The position numbers and the translations under genes are program-made. Below the pieces are notes generated by a model. The model was not told the origin of the DNA. It worked only from the letters and a program-made list of their open reading frames with translations, and made no database searches. 64,000 nucleotides of DNA from Nocardioides pelophilus (GTDB taxonomy: Bacteria > Actinomycetota > Actinomycetes > Propionibacteriales > Nocardioidaceae), in assembly GCF_014180685.1 (NCBI RefSeq), contig NZ_JACEHF010000001.1:33976-97975 (forward strand), given 5' to 3'. Below are positions 17,866-26,409 of this stretch, piece after piece. Position 1 is the first letter of the stretch, and each line of letters starts with the position of its first letter.

Positions 17866-18521
17866 CCCTTCCGCCACCTGAAAGCATCCAGCCAAGCGCG
17901 TACGTCGACAGCGATCATCCGGCGGTCGTCGATTTCGCCCGCTCGGTGACCTCGGGCGCGTCCGATGACCGCGAACGCGCAAGTCGGCTGTTCGCTGCCG
18001 TGCGGGACCGCCTCCGCTACGACCCGTACAGCCTCTCGGCAGATCCCGGCCAGTACCGCGCGAGCGCCATCCTGACCTCAGAGTCGGCGTGGTGCGTCCC
18101 GAAGGCCGTCGCATTGGCGGCGGCGGCGCGCGCGGTCGAGATCCCTGCGATGTTGGGCTTCTCCGATGTTCGCAACCACCTTTCCAGTCCCAAGCTCCTC
18201 ACGTTGATGGGCACGGACCTGTTCGTCTACCACGGCTGGGTACAGATGTACGTCGGGGGTCAGTGGCGCAAAGCCTCACCGGCGTTCAACAGCGAACTGT
18301 GCCAACGGTTCGGCGTCACACCACTCGAGTTCGACGGCACGAAGGACGCCCTCCTGCACCAGTACGACGGCGCAGGCCGCAGGCACATGGAGTACGTGCG
18401 AGAGCGAGGCGTCTTCGCCGACCTCCCCTTCACCGAAGTCATGGAAGCCCTTCGGGCGACCTATGGGGGCATGCTCTACCCAAGGGGCGAGGATGACACC
18501 TTCTCCCCCGTCGAAGGCTGA
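17862..18521 (+). CDS. Transglutaminase-like cysteine protease-fold protein
   Basis: 219 residues from GTG 17862, which overlaps the TGA of the BtrH-like gene (GTGA). A long upstream in-frame extension is arginine/glycine nonsense inside the previous gene and was discarded. The core has the transglutaminase-like pattern: Cys in 'ESAWCVPKAVALAAAAR' (about 75), His in 'VYHGWVQMYVGGQWRKAS' (about 128), Asp in 'PLEFDGTKD' (about 160). No signal peptide, so it is cytoplasmic. Members act as peptidases, amidases or acyl/peptidyl transferases. Tight coupling to a second predicted Cys-His-Asp enzyme suggests joint action on one peptide- or amine-containing substrate; this is inference. Confidence 0.8.
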   Translation: MTLPPPESIQPSAYVDSDHPAVVDFARSVTSGASDDRERASRLFAAVRDRLRYDPYSLSADPGQYRASAILTSESAWCVPKAVALAAAARAVEIPAMLGFSDVRNHLSSPKLLTLMGTDLFVYHGWVQMYVGGQWRKASPAFNSELCQRFGVTPLEFDGTKDALLHQYDGAGRRHMEYVRERGVFADLPFTEVMEALRATYGGMLYPRGEDDTFSPVEG

Positions 18522-18547
18522 CACCACGCCCCCGCGGAGGTTGCGTT

Positions 18548-19366
18548 CTACACCTCCGGCGGCGATGGTTCGCTGGGTTCTGCGGGCCTCAACCGAACGG
18601 GCGGACCCTCGCCGCGCACCCGCTCCAACATGCCCACGATTGCCTCGAAGAGTCGGCGCGTGCCCTCACTGGCCGCCTCGTGCACTGAGCCACCCCCGCG
18701 AAGATCATCCAGGTCGACCGGCGGGCCGATCTCGATCAGCACTCGCGGACGGCGCAAGGGGTGCGGACGCTTGCTGTAGGCCGGCAGCAGTTCCTGCGCT
18801 CCCCACTGAGCCACCGGGAGAAGCGGCGCGCCCGACTCCAAGGCCAAACGCGCTGCGCCGTTCTTCATAGCCATGGGCCATCCATCGTCGGCCTTCGTAA
18901 TCGACCCCTCGGGATAGACCAGGACCACTCGGCCGCTGCGGACGGCGGCGAGTGCAGCGTCGTACCCCTGACGACCTTCCTCACGATCGACCGCGATATG
19001 ACCAGCCGACCGGAACCACCAGCCAACTAGCCGACGATCGAAGAGGGCCGACTTGGCGAGAAACGCCGGGACACGGCGCTGGGCCAGGACCATCTCACTC
19101 AGCAACAGCGGGTCGACGTGCGAGACGTGATTAGCAGCAAGGATCACGCCGCCGGACCCGGGTAGCAGCTCCGTACCTCTCCAATCTCGTCGCCGCACCA
19201 CCACGAGTATTGGCTTGATCACGGTGATCGCCACCCACCACGGCACGCCACGACGTTCCTTGTCACGCCCATGGGGACCATGCGCAGCCACGGCCTTCCG
19301 GGACCGGACGGAATCACCATGGACCAGCATGAGCAGATCATAGACATACTCCGATGTAATGTTCAC
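18548..19366 (-). CDS. PlsC-like 1-acylglycerol-3-phosphate acyltransferase family protein
   Basis: 272 residues in the longest frame (GTG 19366). The acyltransferase motif NHxSHxD is present as 'AANHVSHVDPLLL', followed by 'GHIAVDRE', 'VLVYPEGSIT' (the E-G-x motif) and 'LPVAQWGAQELLP'. Family role: transfer of an acyl chain from acyl-CoA or ACP to lysophosphatidate or a related acceptor at the membrane. The start is doubtful: the first 40 residues are poorly conserved in style and a GTG at 19246 with AAGGAAC upstream would give a more usual N-terminus. Convergent with the transglutaminase-like gene and divergent from the thioesterase-P450 pair. Confidence 0.85.
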   Translation of the reverse strand: MNITSEYVYDLLMLVHGDSVRSRKAVAAHGPHGRDKERRGVPWWVAITVIKPILVVVRRRDWRGTELLPGSGGVILAANHVSHVDPLLLSEMVLAQRRVPAFLAKSALFDRRLVGWWFRSAGHIAVDREEGRQGYDAALAAVRSGRVVLVYPEGSITKADDGWPMAMKNGAARLALESGAPLLPVAQWGAQELLPAYSKRPHPLRRPRVLIEIGPPVDLDDLRGGGSVHEAASEGTRRLFEAIVGMLERVRGEGPPVRLRPAEPSEPSPPEV

Positions 19367-19556
19367 CTCGTTGACAAACCTGACCCTTCTGTCTCACATT
19401 GGCCCTGTCCGCTCGCCCCCTGGTCCGACGTGCTCTGGAGCAGGATCGACGTGCCGGATCGGGTGATGAGGATGCGTCCGCTGGTTCTTACCGGACCACG
19501 TTCGACGGGCGGTCTTCTGCCTCGCTCGCAACCACTACCGACGAGGATGACAACCA

Positions 19557-20096
19557 GTGCCTGACCTTCCCCAGCAGCAGTGCCTCCTCCCAGGCTCGAC
19601 AAGTGCGAACGGCACGGACCTCGACAGCTGGGTTCGCCTCATGAAGGACACCTCGCCGGCAGCCGAAGGCGAGCTCCTCCCTCCGCACTCCGCTACATGC
19701 GCCGGGTGCGGACCCGACAACCCTGCTGGCCTAGGGCTTCGCGTCGAAAACTCGGCAGCCGGTGTCCGCGCGGTCCACCGCTTCGACGATCGCCAGACTG
19801 GCGCACCCGGGATCGCGCACGGAGGCTTGGTCGCGGCGGCGTTCGACGACCTGTTCGGATTCTTGCTCTACAGCGTGGGACAACTTGCCGTCACCCGGTC
19901 CCTCACCGTGGAATACCTCCGACCAGTCCGGCTCCACCAGGACTACGTGTTCACGGCTTCGATCAACGATCGATCTGGGCGACGACTCCACGTCGCCGCA
20001 CAAGTGGATGCACCGGACGGCACCGTTCACGGAACAGCCAAGGCAACCTTCGTGACCGTCGATCGCTCGCACTTCTCGCCCCCGCCGGCCCCATGA
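19557..20096 (+). CDS. PaaI-type hotdog thioesterase
   Basis: 179 residues from GTG 19557. Residues about 45-175 show the PaaI/4HBT hotdog fold: 'CAGCGPDNPAGLGLRV', the catalytic-loop type 'GAPGIAHGGLVAAAFDDLFG' with the Asp typical of this clan, and 'SLTVEYLRPVRL'. The N-terminal 40 residues are less conserved, so a later start is possible. It hydrolyses an acyl-CoA thioester, releasing the free acid. Its TGA overlaps the ATG of the P450 gene (ATGA), so the two products probably act in the same conversion. Confidence 0.87.
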   Translation: MPDLPQQQCLLPGSTSANGTDLDSWVRLMKDTSPAAEGELLPPHSATCAGCGPDNPAGLGLRVENSAAGVRAVHRFDDRQTGAPGIAHGGLVAAAFDDLFGFLLYSVGQLAVTRSLTVEYLRPVRLHQDYVFTASINDRSGRRLHVAAQVDAPDGTVHGTAKATFVTVDRSHFSPPPAP

Positions 20097-21298
20097 GCGA
20101 GACCGACCAGCTGCTTGCATCCGTGCTTCTGGACGACCACGGCGCTGCCGGTCCTTACCGGGGTTACGACAGGATCCGTACCACGGCCCCCGTCCTCATC
20201 GCTTCCAGGGGAACCGTGGTCCTCTCCAGTTGGCGCGCCTGCACTCAGGCACTTCGCGACCCGCGCCTCGGCAAAGCCGACGAGTCACTCGGGTTTCAAC
20301 TCAACCCCGTGCCGCCAGAGCTCCAACAGACCACGCTGTCCCGCCTGCGTCGCACCATGCTCTTCCAGAACCCGCCCCACCACACGCGCCTCCGCCGACT
20401 CGTCTCGGACGTCTTCACGCCGCGGCACGTAGCGGATCTGGAGGCGCGGGTCGCGTCCACGACAGACACGCTGCTCGACCAGATCGAGGAGAGGCAGGGC
20501 TGTGACATCGTGGCAGACCTTGCCCTGCCGCTGCCGGTAGCGGTGATCGGGGACCTGCTCGGAGTTCCTTCAGCCGACCGACTTGTCGCCGCACCTCTGG
20601 TTCGTCATCTCCTCATCCCTCTCGAGCCTGCTGCGGACGTCGCCGGCATGCAAGCCGCCGCACGTGCAGAGTCGCAACTAGCGGACTACTTCGGCGACCT
20701 ACTGAACGAGAAGCGCAGGCGTCCGACAAACGACCTCCTGTCGCGCTTGGCCGCGAATCGTGACACAGGCGCACTCGACCAAGAGGAATGCGTCGGCACC
20801 GCGATGCTGCTCTTCGCCGCAGGGTTCGAGACAACGACCAACCTCATCGCCAACGGAACCGCAGCGCTCCTTGACCATCCCGACCAGGCTGACCGCTGGC
20901 GGCGCAACCCTGATCTCTCGCTCACGGCGATCGATGAACTGCTCCGATTCGATGCGCCCATCCAGACCGATGGCCGAACCGCGATGGAGGCAACCGACCT
21001 TGACGGTGTCCCCATCGCACCCGGAACTATGGTGCTGCTCCTCATCGGCGCCGCCAACCGTGACCCCGCACGGTTCGAAGATCCCCACCGACTCGATCTA
21101 GGCCGACCCGACAGCGGATCGCTCGCGTTCGGTGCCGGGATCCACTACTGCCTGGGCGCTCCTCTCGCACGGCTCGAGGGCCGATTGCTCTTCCCGCGCT
21201 TGCTCGCCCGCTTCCCCGCCCTGCGGGCGAGCGCGCCGGCACGATGGCGCCCCGGCCTCACCTTCCGCGGGCTGCTGGAGCTGCCCGTCGCGACGTGA
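20093..21298 (+). CDS. Cytochrome P450
   Basis: 401 residues from ATG 20093 (overlaps the thioesterase stop). The upstream in-frame extension is not P450-like and was rejected. Motifs: 'FQNPPHHTRLRRLVSDVFTP' (C-helix), I-helix 'LLFAAGFETTTNL' (about 240), K-helix 'DELLR', haem loop 'FGAGIHYCLGAPLARLEG' (about 345). In the I-helix an A-G-F-E-T-T replaces the more common A-G-H-E-T-T. Soluble class I-type P450 that would need a separate ferredoxin system. Substrate unknown. Confidence 0.92.
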   Translation: MSETDQLLASVLLDDHGAAGPYRGYDRIRTTAPVLIASRGTVVLSSWRACTQALRDPRLGKADESLGFQLNPVPPELQQTTLSRLRRTMLFQNPPHHTRLRRLVSDVFTPRHVADLEARVASTTDTLLDQIEERQGCDIVADLALPLPVAVIGDLLGVPSADRLVAAPLVRHLLIPLEPAADVAGMQAAARAESQLADYFGDLLNEKRRRPTNDLLSRLAANRDTGALDQEECVGTAMLLFAAGFETTTNLIANGTAALLDHPDQADRWRRNPDLSLTAIDELLRFDAPIQTDGRTAMEATDLDGVPIAPGTMVLLLIGAANRDPARFEDPHRLDLGRPDSGSLAFGAGIHYCLGAPLARLEGRLLFPRLLARFPALRASAPARWRPGLTFRGLLELPVAT

Positions 21299-21449
21299 TC
21301 ACTTGACGGCCCCAAAGGACCAGCGGCCTGGAGGCGAGTGCCCGAAGATCATCAGAGAGCTCGGGGAGTCCGACAACCGAACCACTCGGGCTCTGACGCC
21401 GGGACGCCTGCACGCGCGCACGGTCGGGGTGTTCTCCGGGGCGGTGGAG

Positions 21450-21950
21450 GCGGCGATGACGAAGATCCAGGCGGCCAGCTGGACCGAGCAGCAGTCGATG
21501 CGCCCTGCTCAGCAGCCGTATCGCCGTCCCCAGGAACGCGCCCCGCGAGCTCGAGGGTCCGCGGCCGGCCGCATCGCTCGACCAGAAGAGCAGAGCTTGC
21601 TCGACCGAGCCCTCGACCAGAGCACCGGCGGCGGTCAGAGCGAGCTCTTCCACCGGCTGATCGACGACCAGCGCGTCCCCGACGAGGCGCGGATCATCAA
21701 CGCCCTCTCCGACGTCTCCGCCTCACCTCTGGTGACGGTCCGCGACCGGTCCGCGACCCGGGGCCCCGGGAAGGTCCAGCTCGATAACGCCGCGTTGGTT
21801 GGCCCGACCGCCAACCTCGCGCTACCGGCGATGGAACCGGCCACCTACGTGTCGCATCTGCTCTCGCTGGGCCTGGTCGAGCAGGGACCGGAGCACGCCT
21901 CGATGAAGCAGGACTACGAGATCGTGATGGCCGAGACCAACGTCCTCTAG
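21450..21950 (+). pseudogene. DUF4393 (Abi-alpha-like) protein, degraded
   Basis: One open stretch encodes a recognisable DUF4393-like core: 'LFHRLIDDQRVPDEARIINA' followed by 'ALVGPTANLALPAMEPATYV' and 'SHLLSLGLVEQGPEHAS'. It ends at a TAG at 21948, and a second TAG follows four codons later while the coding character continues ('PLVQAIAPITPELAEQIRP'). No start with a ribosome-binding site was found. DUF4393 proteins were first linked to abortive infection but are mostly uncharacterised. Read as a decayed gene joined to the DUF445-like remnant downstream. Confidence 0.5.
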
Positions 21951-21959
21951 CAGCTGCGC

Positions 21960-22804
21960 TAGCCGCTGGTCCAGGCGATCGCACCTATCACGCCCGAGCT
22001 CGCCGAGCAGATCCGCCCCGGTCTGTGGGACTCGCTGCCCGAGGCCGGCCGCCGCGCGATCCAGGCACGCGTGCTCAGCCAGGCGCCGAAGGTGGGCGAA
22101 CGCCTGATGAAGGAGATTCGCAGCGACCTCAGACGCTACGTCGACGTCCAGTTCCTCGCGGTCACGACGCAGATTCGCAACAAGGACAAGCTCAACGACC
22201 TGCTGCGGTCGCTCAGCACCGACGCGACGGCGTTCGTGCGCCGCAGCGGCATCTGCTTCGGGTTCGGCATCGGCCTGGTCGAGATGGTCCCGCGTTGGGC
22301 GTCTTCCACTAGCCGTGGATCATGCCGGCGATCGGCTTCGGCGTCGTCAGCGACAACATCGCGCTCAACATGCCCTTCCGGCCGCTCGAACCCACGCGCT
22401 ACATCGGCTGTTCACCTTACAGGGGAGCAGTGGCGACAAACTCGACTCCCCGATCTCTAAGGAGGTGAGCTCGGTGATCGATGCCCAGACGGGCCTCGCC
22501 ACCCCACTGGTGTCGCTCGTGATCGGCAGCACCCGCTACCGCGAGATGAAGGAGACCGCTGCGCAGCTGGGGATCGACCGGCTGCCCGACACCCCGGCGA
22601 CGCGCAGAACTACACCATGAGAGCGTCATCGATCTCGAGGGCACAATCGTGGAGAAGGTGGGCCAGCTCGACAACGTCGAGTACGACTCGATCCTGCCGA
22701 TGATCTCCGTCGGCGCCGTCCTCGCGGCCGGTCTTCAAGGAAGACGAGCAGCGGCGGCATCGTCGGCGGATCCAGGTCCAGGTCATCGAGCACTTCGGCC
22801 ACTG
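21960..22804 (+). pseudogene. DUF445-family membrane protein, degraded by several frameshifts
   Basis: Pieces in different frames follow the DUF445 order: 'LWDSLPEAGRRAIQARVLSQ', 'DLRRYVDVQFLAVTTQIRNK', 'RRSGICFGFGIGLVEMVPRW', then 'WIMPAIGFGVVSDNIALNMP' with 'FRPLEPTRYIG', 'LFTLQG', and near the end 'DLEGTIVEKVGQLDNVEYDS' and 'RPVFKEDE'. At least three frame changes and deletions separate them, so it cannot make a full protein. DUF445 proteins are membrane proteins of unknown function. Confidence 0.55.
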
Positions 22805-22840
22805 AGGTGACCTATCTGTGCTCCGACCCTGGCAGTGGCC

Positions 22841-23371
22841 TCACACAGGCTTGAGGCCAGCGATCTTCCAGCCGTCGTCCGCTGGAGCCATGGTGACTTC
22901 GACCCGACTGCCTGAAACAGACTGCCTGCCGCGGGTCGTGGTGGTCTGGGTCAAGAACACCAGTACGACGACCCGGTCGCGGTCACCGCGCACGACTCCG
23001 GCAGCGGTGACTTCGGCCACGGTGCTGATCTTCCGAGCTCGGGCCTCTGGTCTCACCACGTCCTCGAGAATGGTGCCGTAATCTTCGGCGAAGTCCCCGG
23101 TGGTCTGGGCCAACGCGTGCTCAAGGTCGTCGTCGAGCGTCGAGCTCTCGTAGCTCAGCAGCTCAGGAACCCGCTCTTCGGCCGAACTGAGGGCTTCGCT
23201 TCGAGCGTCGGCGTCTGCCTCGGCCCGATGCGCTTGCATCCCCAGGAATGCGGCACCGCCCATCGATGCGACGAGCAAGCCAGCGGCCACGAACCGTCCT
23301 TTGCCAACCCATCGCGGCACCGCGGAGGCGGCGCCTCCGGGCATGTTCTCCTCGTCCGTAGCGTCGCTCAT
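22841..23371 (-). CDS. Mce-associated membrane protein
   Basis: 176 residues from ATG 23371, which overlaps the stop of the preceding gene (ATGA). A short cytoplasmic N-terminus is followed by one transmembrane segment (about 24-44) and an extracytoplasmic domain of about 130 residues. The pattern 'LSYESSTLDDDLEHALAQTT GDFAEDY' followed by beta-strands ending in 'GWKIAGLKPV' is that of the Mce-associated (Mam/SnoaL-like fold) proteins encoded at the ends of actinobacterial mce operons. They are thought to stabilise the Mce complex. Last gene of the mce operon that begins at 34185. Confidence 0.85.
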   Translation of the reverse strand: MSDATDEENMPGGAASAVPRWVGKGRFVAAGLLVASMGGAAFLGMQAHRAEADADARSEALSSAEERVPELLSYESSTLDDDLEHALAQTTGDFAEDYGTILEDVVRPEARARKISTVAEVTAAGVVRGDRDRVVVLVFLTQTTTTRGRQSVSGSRVEVTMAPADDGWKIAGLKPV

Positions 23372-23859
23372 GCCACGAACTCCAATCCGGAAATCAGCCA
23401 TCGACCGTCCATCTTCACGAGGTCCACCTTGAGCCGGTAGTTCCGAGGTTCGGCCTTGTCGGTGTCTTTGTTCTGCACCGTGCCAGAAGCAGCGACGATG
23501 ACCGACGCCTTGTCGTCGGTCAGGGTGACAACACCGGTCGAGACTGCCTCCCCGGTTGCCTTGACCTTGCTGTCGGCGAGGACCTGCTGCAATCGCTTGA
23601 TCTGACTCTCCAGTTCGGCATGGAAGTCACCGGTGGCGCCGTCGAGAAGTCGTTCGATGTCCTCGTCGGCGGTCGAGCCGCTGATTCCGACGAGTTGCTC
23701 TACCTGGGTAACGGCCGCTGCCGAGGCCGCGCGCTCGTCTGCCTCATTGCTGCGCACCTCTCGCCATGACATCCCCCGCTCCACCGAGAAGGCCAGCAGC
23801 CCCAAGACGACCAAGCCGACGGCGATCGTTGTCCATGACGGGCGAACCGGCCGCTTCAT
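23368..23859 (-). CDS. Mce-associated membrane protein
   Basis: 163 residues from ATG 23859, overlapping the mceF stop (ATGA); a start 12 codons earlier is less likely. One transmembrane segment (about 11-28) precedes an extracytoplasmic domain: 'ISGSTADEDIERLLDGATGD' then strands and the terminal 'GRWLISGLEFVA'. It is similar in plan to the next gene downstream, so the pair probably arose by duplication. The role is accessory to the Mce lipid importer. Confidence 0.86.
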   Translation of the reverse strand: MKRPVRPSWTTIAVGLVVLGLLAFSVERGMSWREVRSNEADERAASAAAVTQVEQLVGISGSTADEDIERLLDGATGDFHAELESQIKRLQQVLADSKVKATGEAVSTGVVTLTDDKASVIVAASGTVQNKDTDKAEPRNYRLKVDLVKMDGRWLISGLEFVA

Positions 23860-25208
23860 CGCGCCGCCAGTGGTGCTAGGACCAGGATTTTCCACAGATC
23901 GCCCTCGTCATAGTCGCTGGCGTCAGCAGAAGGGTCCACGGATCCGTCCTCGTTGCCCACGGCTAGGTCGTAGGCCACCGTCCCACTGGAATCGGGCCAC
24001 ACTCCCCCGCGGAAGCTGAGACCGCACGAGCTCGGCAGCGGGCCGCGAGCCGGCGACTGCGGGCACGGCAGGTTGCGCGCCCCGCGCACCGCCGTCGAGT
24101 CCGCCGGCGCGATCTCGCAGTGCGCCAACCTATTGACGTCTCGGGTCGTGGCGACGGACGGGCTGCGGCGCTGCTCGGGAGGCAAGTATCCGCTCTGGCA
24201 GGTCGGCGGATCGTTCAGAGCCGCGCGAAGGTCGAGCTGAACGTCACCTAAGCCGGCTCGCGGGTTGACCGCTGACTGCAGTCGTGCGACGAGCGAGGGA
24301 TAGAGCACCAGGATCTGCCGAACGTTTGGTAGATAGGCGTTCAAGACCTGTGCGTTGGTCGTGAGGTTAGCCAGCATCATCGGCAGCACCGGCTGCAGGT
24401 CAGCGACCGTTGCCGTCGCCGCGTCGAGTCCGCCCGGAGCGTTTCGCAGGAGCTCCCTCAAGTCCGCGGTGTCGCTCGCGGAGAGCGTGGCGGTGACGTC
24501 GTTGAGGGCGTCGGCATAGGACCTGGTCCGCGGGCCGATCGCCACCTGGGTGTTGAGGACGGGTTGGAGGGAGGCGATTAGCGACGTCGTCGCATCGATC
24601 TGGATCTGTGCCTCCGTTAACAGCTTCCCCGACGAGTCGATCAACTCCCGGAGATCGGGGCCGCTCCCTCCAAGCCCCTCGTTGACCTGGTCGAGGACGG
24701 CCTTCGTCTCCTTGCGAGGAACCGACTCAAGCAGCCGGTTGACCGAGTCGAGGACCGGTGTGATCTGCGGCATCTCGCTCGCCCGCTCCTGCGGGATGGT
24801 CGCTCCGTCCGAAAGTAGGCCGCCACCGTCGGCGGCGCCGCCGTCGCCGACAGGGACGCCCTCGGAATCGACGAGGTCGACGTATTGCTCACCGATGGCC
24901 GAGGTGCTGTGCAGCTCGGCCGACACGTCTGCCGGAATGTCTGTCCCGTTGTCGATCCGGAGAGTGGCGACAGCACCCTCGGCGGTGACGTCGAGGTTGG
25001 ACACGACACCTACCTCGACCCCGCGGTACGTGACAGCAGCTCGAGGATAGAGACCGCTGGCGTCCTTGAAGTCGACGGTCACGTCGTAGACACCGATGCC
25101 GACCATCGCTGGCACACGTGCGTAGTGGATGAAGGCAAGCCCGAGTGCCGCCACGGAAACAACAGCGAAGATTCTCAGCTGGCGCTTGATCAGAGGAGTG
25201 AGCAACAT
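23856..25208 (-). CDS. mceF: Mce family protein (MceF position)
   Basis: 450 residues from ATG 25208, chosen because the longer frame begins inside the preceding gene with Ser/Thr/Arg-rich sequence. It has a membrane anchor (about 10-30), an MCE domain (about 38-125) with 'GLYPRAAVTYRGVEVGVV' and 'SAIGEQYVDLVDSEG', a helical region, and a Cys-containing C-terminal extension ('PPTCQSGYLPPEQRRSP', 'CPQSPARGPLPSSC') often seen in MceF/MceD-type subunits. It is sixth of six consecutive mce genes. Confidence 0.9.
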   Translation of the reverse strand: MLLTPLIKRQLRIFAVVSVAALGLAFIHYARVPAMVGIGVYDVTVDFKDASGLYPRAAVTYRGVEVGVVSNLDVTAEGAVATLRIDNGTDIPADVSAELHSTSAIGEQYVDLVDSEGVPVGDGGAADGGGLLSDGATIPQERASEMPQITPVLDSVNRLLESVPRKETKAVLDQVNEGLGGSGPDLRELIDSSGKLLTEAQIQIDATTSLIASLQPVLNTQVAIGPRTRSYADALNDVTATLSASDTADLRELLRNAPGGLDAATATVADLQPVLPMMLANLTTNAQVLNAYLPNVRQILVLYPSLVARLQSAVNPRAGLGDVQLDLRAALNDPPTCQSGYLPPEQRRSPSVATTRDVNRLAHCEIAPADSTAVRGARNLPCPQSPARGPLPSSCGLSFRGGVWPDSSGTVAYDLAVGNEDGSVDPSADASDYDEGDLWKILVLAPLAAR

Positions 25209-25218
25209 CCGGGTAGTC

Positions 25219-26409
25219 CTAACAGAGTCCGAGGAGCTGGAGCATGCACGCGTCGTCCGGCTCGTCGGGCGCGGGAGCAGTGGGGTCTTCGCCACCGGTG
25301 TCGTCACCCCGCCCAGTCGGCTGGTCCTCCGGATCGACCACCAACGGATCCTCGAGCGGATCCCCTGCCTGCAAGGCGGGTGGGATACCTCCTAGCCAGA
25401 CGTCTGCGAGACCCGTGGCGCCGAGGTCCAGGGTGGCGAAGAGGTTCGCGTAGTCACCGCGGAGGATTTCCGTGGTCGTCATGGCCGGGAATGGAATGGT
25501 GATCGCGATCTTCAGGGCCTCCGGCAGAGATTCGCTCACCTTTCCGATGTTGGTCAGGATCGGCCCGAGCGAGTCGAGGTTGGCAAGCAATGCAGGCTCG
25601 CTCTTCTGGATCACCCGGACGGCGCGATCCCCAGCGAGGCCGGCGCGCGTCAGCGCTTCCACCAACCGCGCTCTCTCGTCCTCCAGGACCTTCAGACCTG
25701 GGGCGATCCGATCGATGGCGGTGGCGATCGAATGCCGATCGTCGCGCAGGCCCGCGCTCAGGTCGTTGAGGGACTCCAGCGCCGACACGATCTCGCCGCG
25801 ATTGGCGTCGAGCACCGCGAGAAGGTCGTTCGCCCTCCGGATGAGGCCTCTGGTGTCGGGAACCTTGTCGCGCAGCGCGGTGGACAGCTCTCCGGTGATG
25901 GTGCTGATCTGGGAGAGCCCACCATTGTTCAGCAGGAGGGCGACCGCGCCCAGTACCTGCTCCGTGGCGGGATACGTCCCCGTCTGCTCCACTCCGATCA
26001 CGTCGCCATCGGACAGCGCTTCCCGGTTGGCGAAGGCGCGCGATTCCGCCGCCGACGATACTTCGACGTACTGGGCGCCGAGCAGGGTCTTCTGTCCGAT
26101 GGAGAACACGGCGTCGACGGGCAGGCGAACACTGTCGAGCAGGTGGAGGTGGACGACCGCCTCCCATCCGTCGACCTCGATCGCGCCGACAGTGCCGATC
26201 ACCACGTTGTCCTTCTGCACCGTGGAGTTGGGGACCAGGTTCTCGATCTGGTCGAAGTGCACCTCGATCGTGTAGCCGTCGTCCCCTACAGCCACCTGGC
26301 CCGGGAGCGTGTTGTCGTTCGGCTGGATCGCGCATGCAGATCCGAGGACGGTCACCATGGACCACACGGCGATCCAGCGGCATCCCTTCATCACCAGATC
26401 CGTCCTCAT
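25219..26409 (-). CDS. mceE: Mce family lipoprotein (MceE position, LprK-like)
   Basis: 396 residues. ATG 26409 overlaps the previous stop (TGATG) and follows GGGGGAACC. The N-terminus is a lipoprotein signal peptide: basic residues, hydrophobic core 'WIAVWSMVTVLGSAC' with lipobox L-G-S-A-C and then 'AIQPND'. The MCE domain spans about 40-120 ('LVPNSTVQKDNVVIGTVGAI', 'LLGAQYVEVSSA'), followed by helices and an acidic/proline-rich tail. The lipoprotein subunit is characteristic of the fifth gene (mceE) of canonical six-gene mce operons. Confidence 0.92.
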   Translation of the reverse strand: MRTDLVMKGCRWIAVWSMVTVLGSACAIQPNDNTLPGQVAVGDDGYTIEVHFDQIENLVPNSTVQKDNVVIGTVGAIEVDGWEAVVHLHLLDSVRLPVDAVFSIGQKTLLGAQYVEVSSAAESRAFANREALSDGDVIGVEQTGTYPATEQVLGAVALLLNNGGLSQISTITGELSTALRDKVPDTRGLIRRANDLLAVLDANRGEIVSALESLNDLSAGLRDDRHSIATAIDRIAPGLKVLEDERARLVEALTRAGLAGDRAVRVIQKSEPALLANLDSLGPILTNIGKVSESLPEALKIAITIPFPAMTTTEILRGDYANLFATLDLGATGLADVWLGGIPPALQAGDPLEDPLVVDPEDQPTGRGDDTGGEDPTAPAPDEPDDACMLQLLGLC

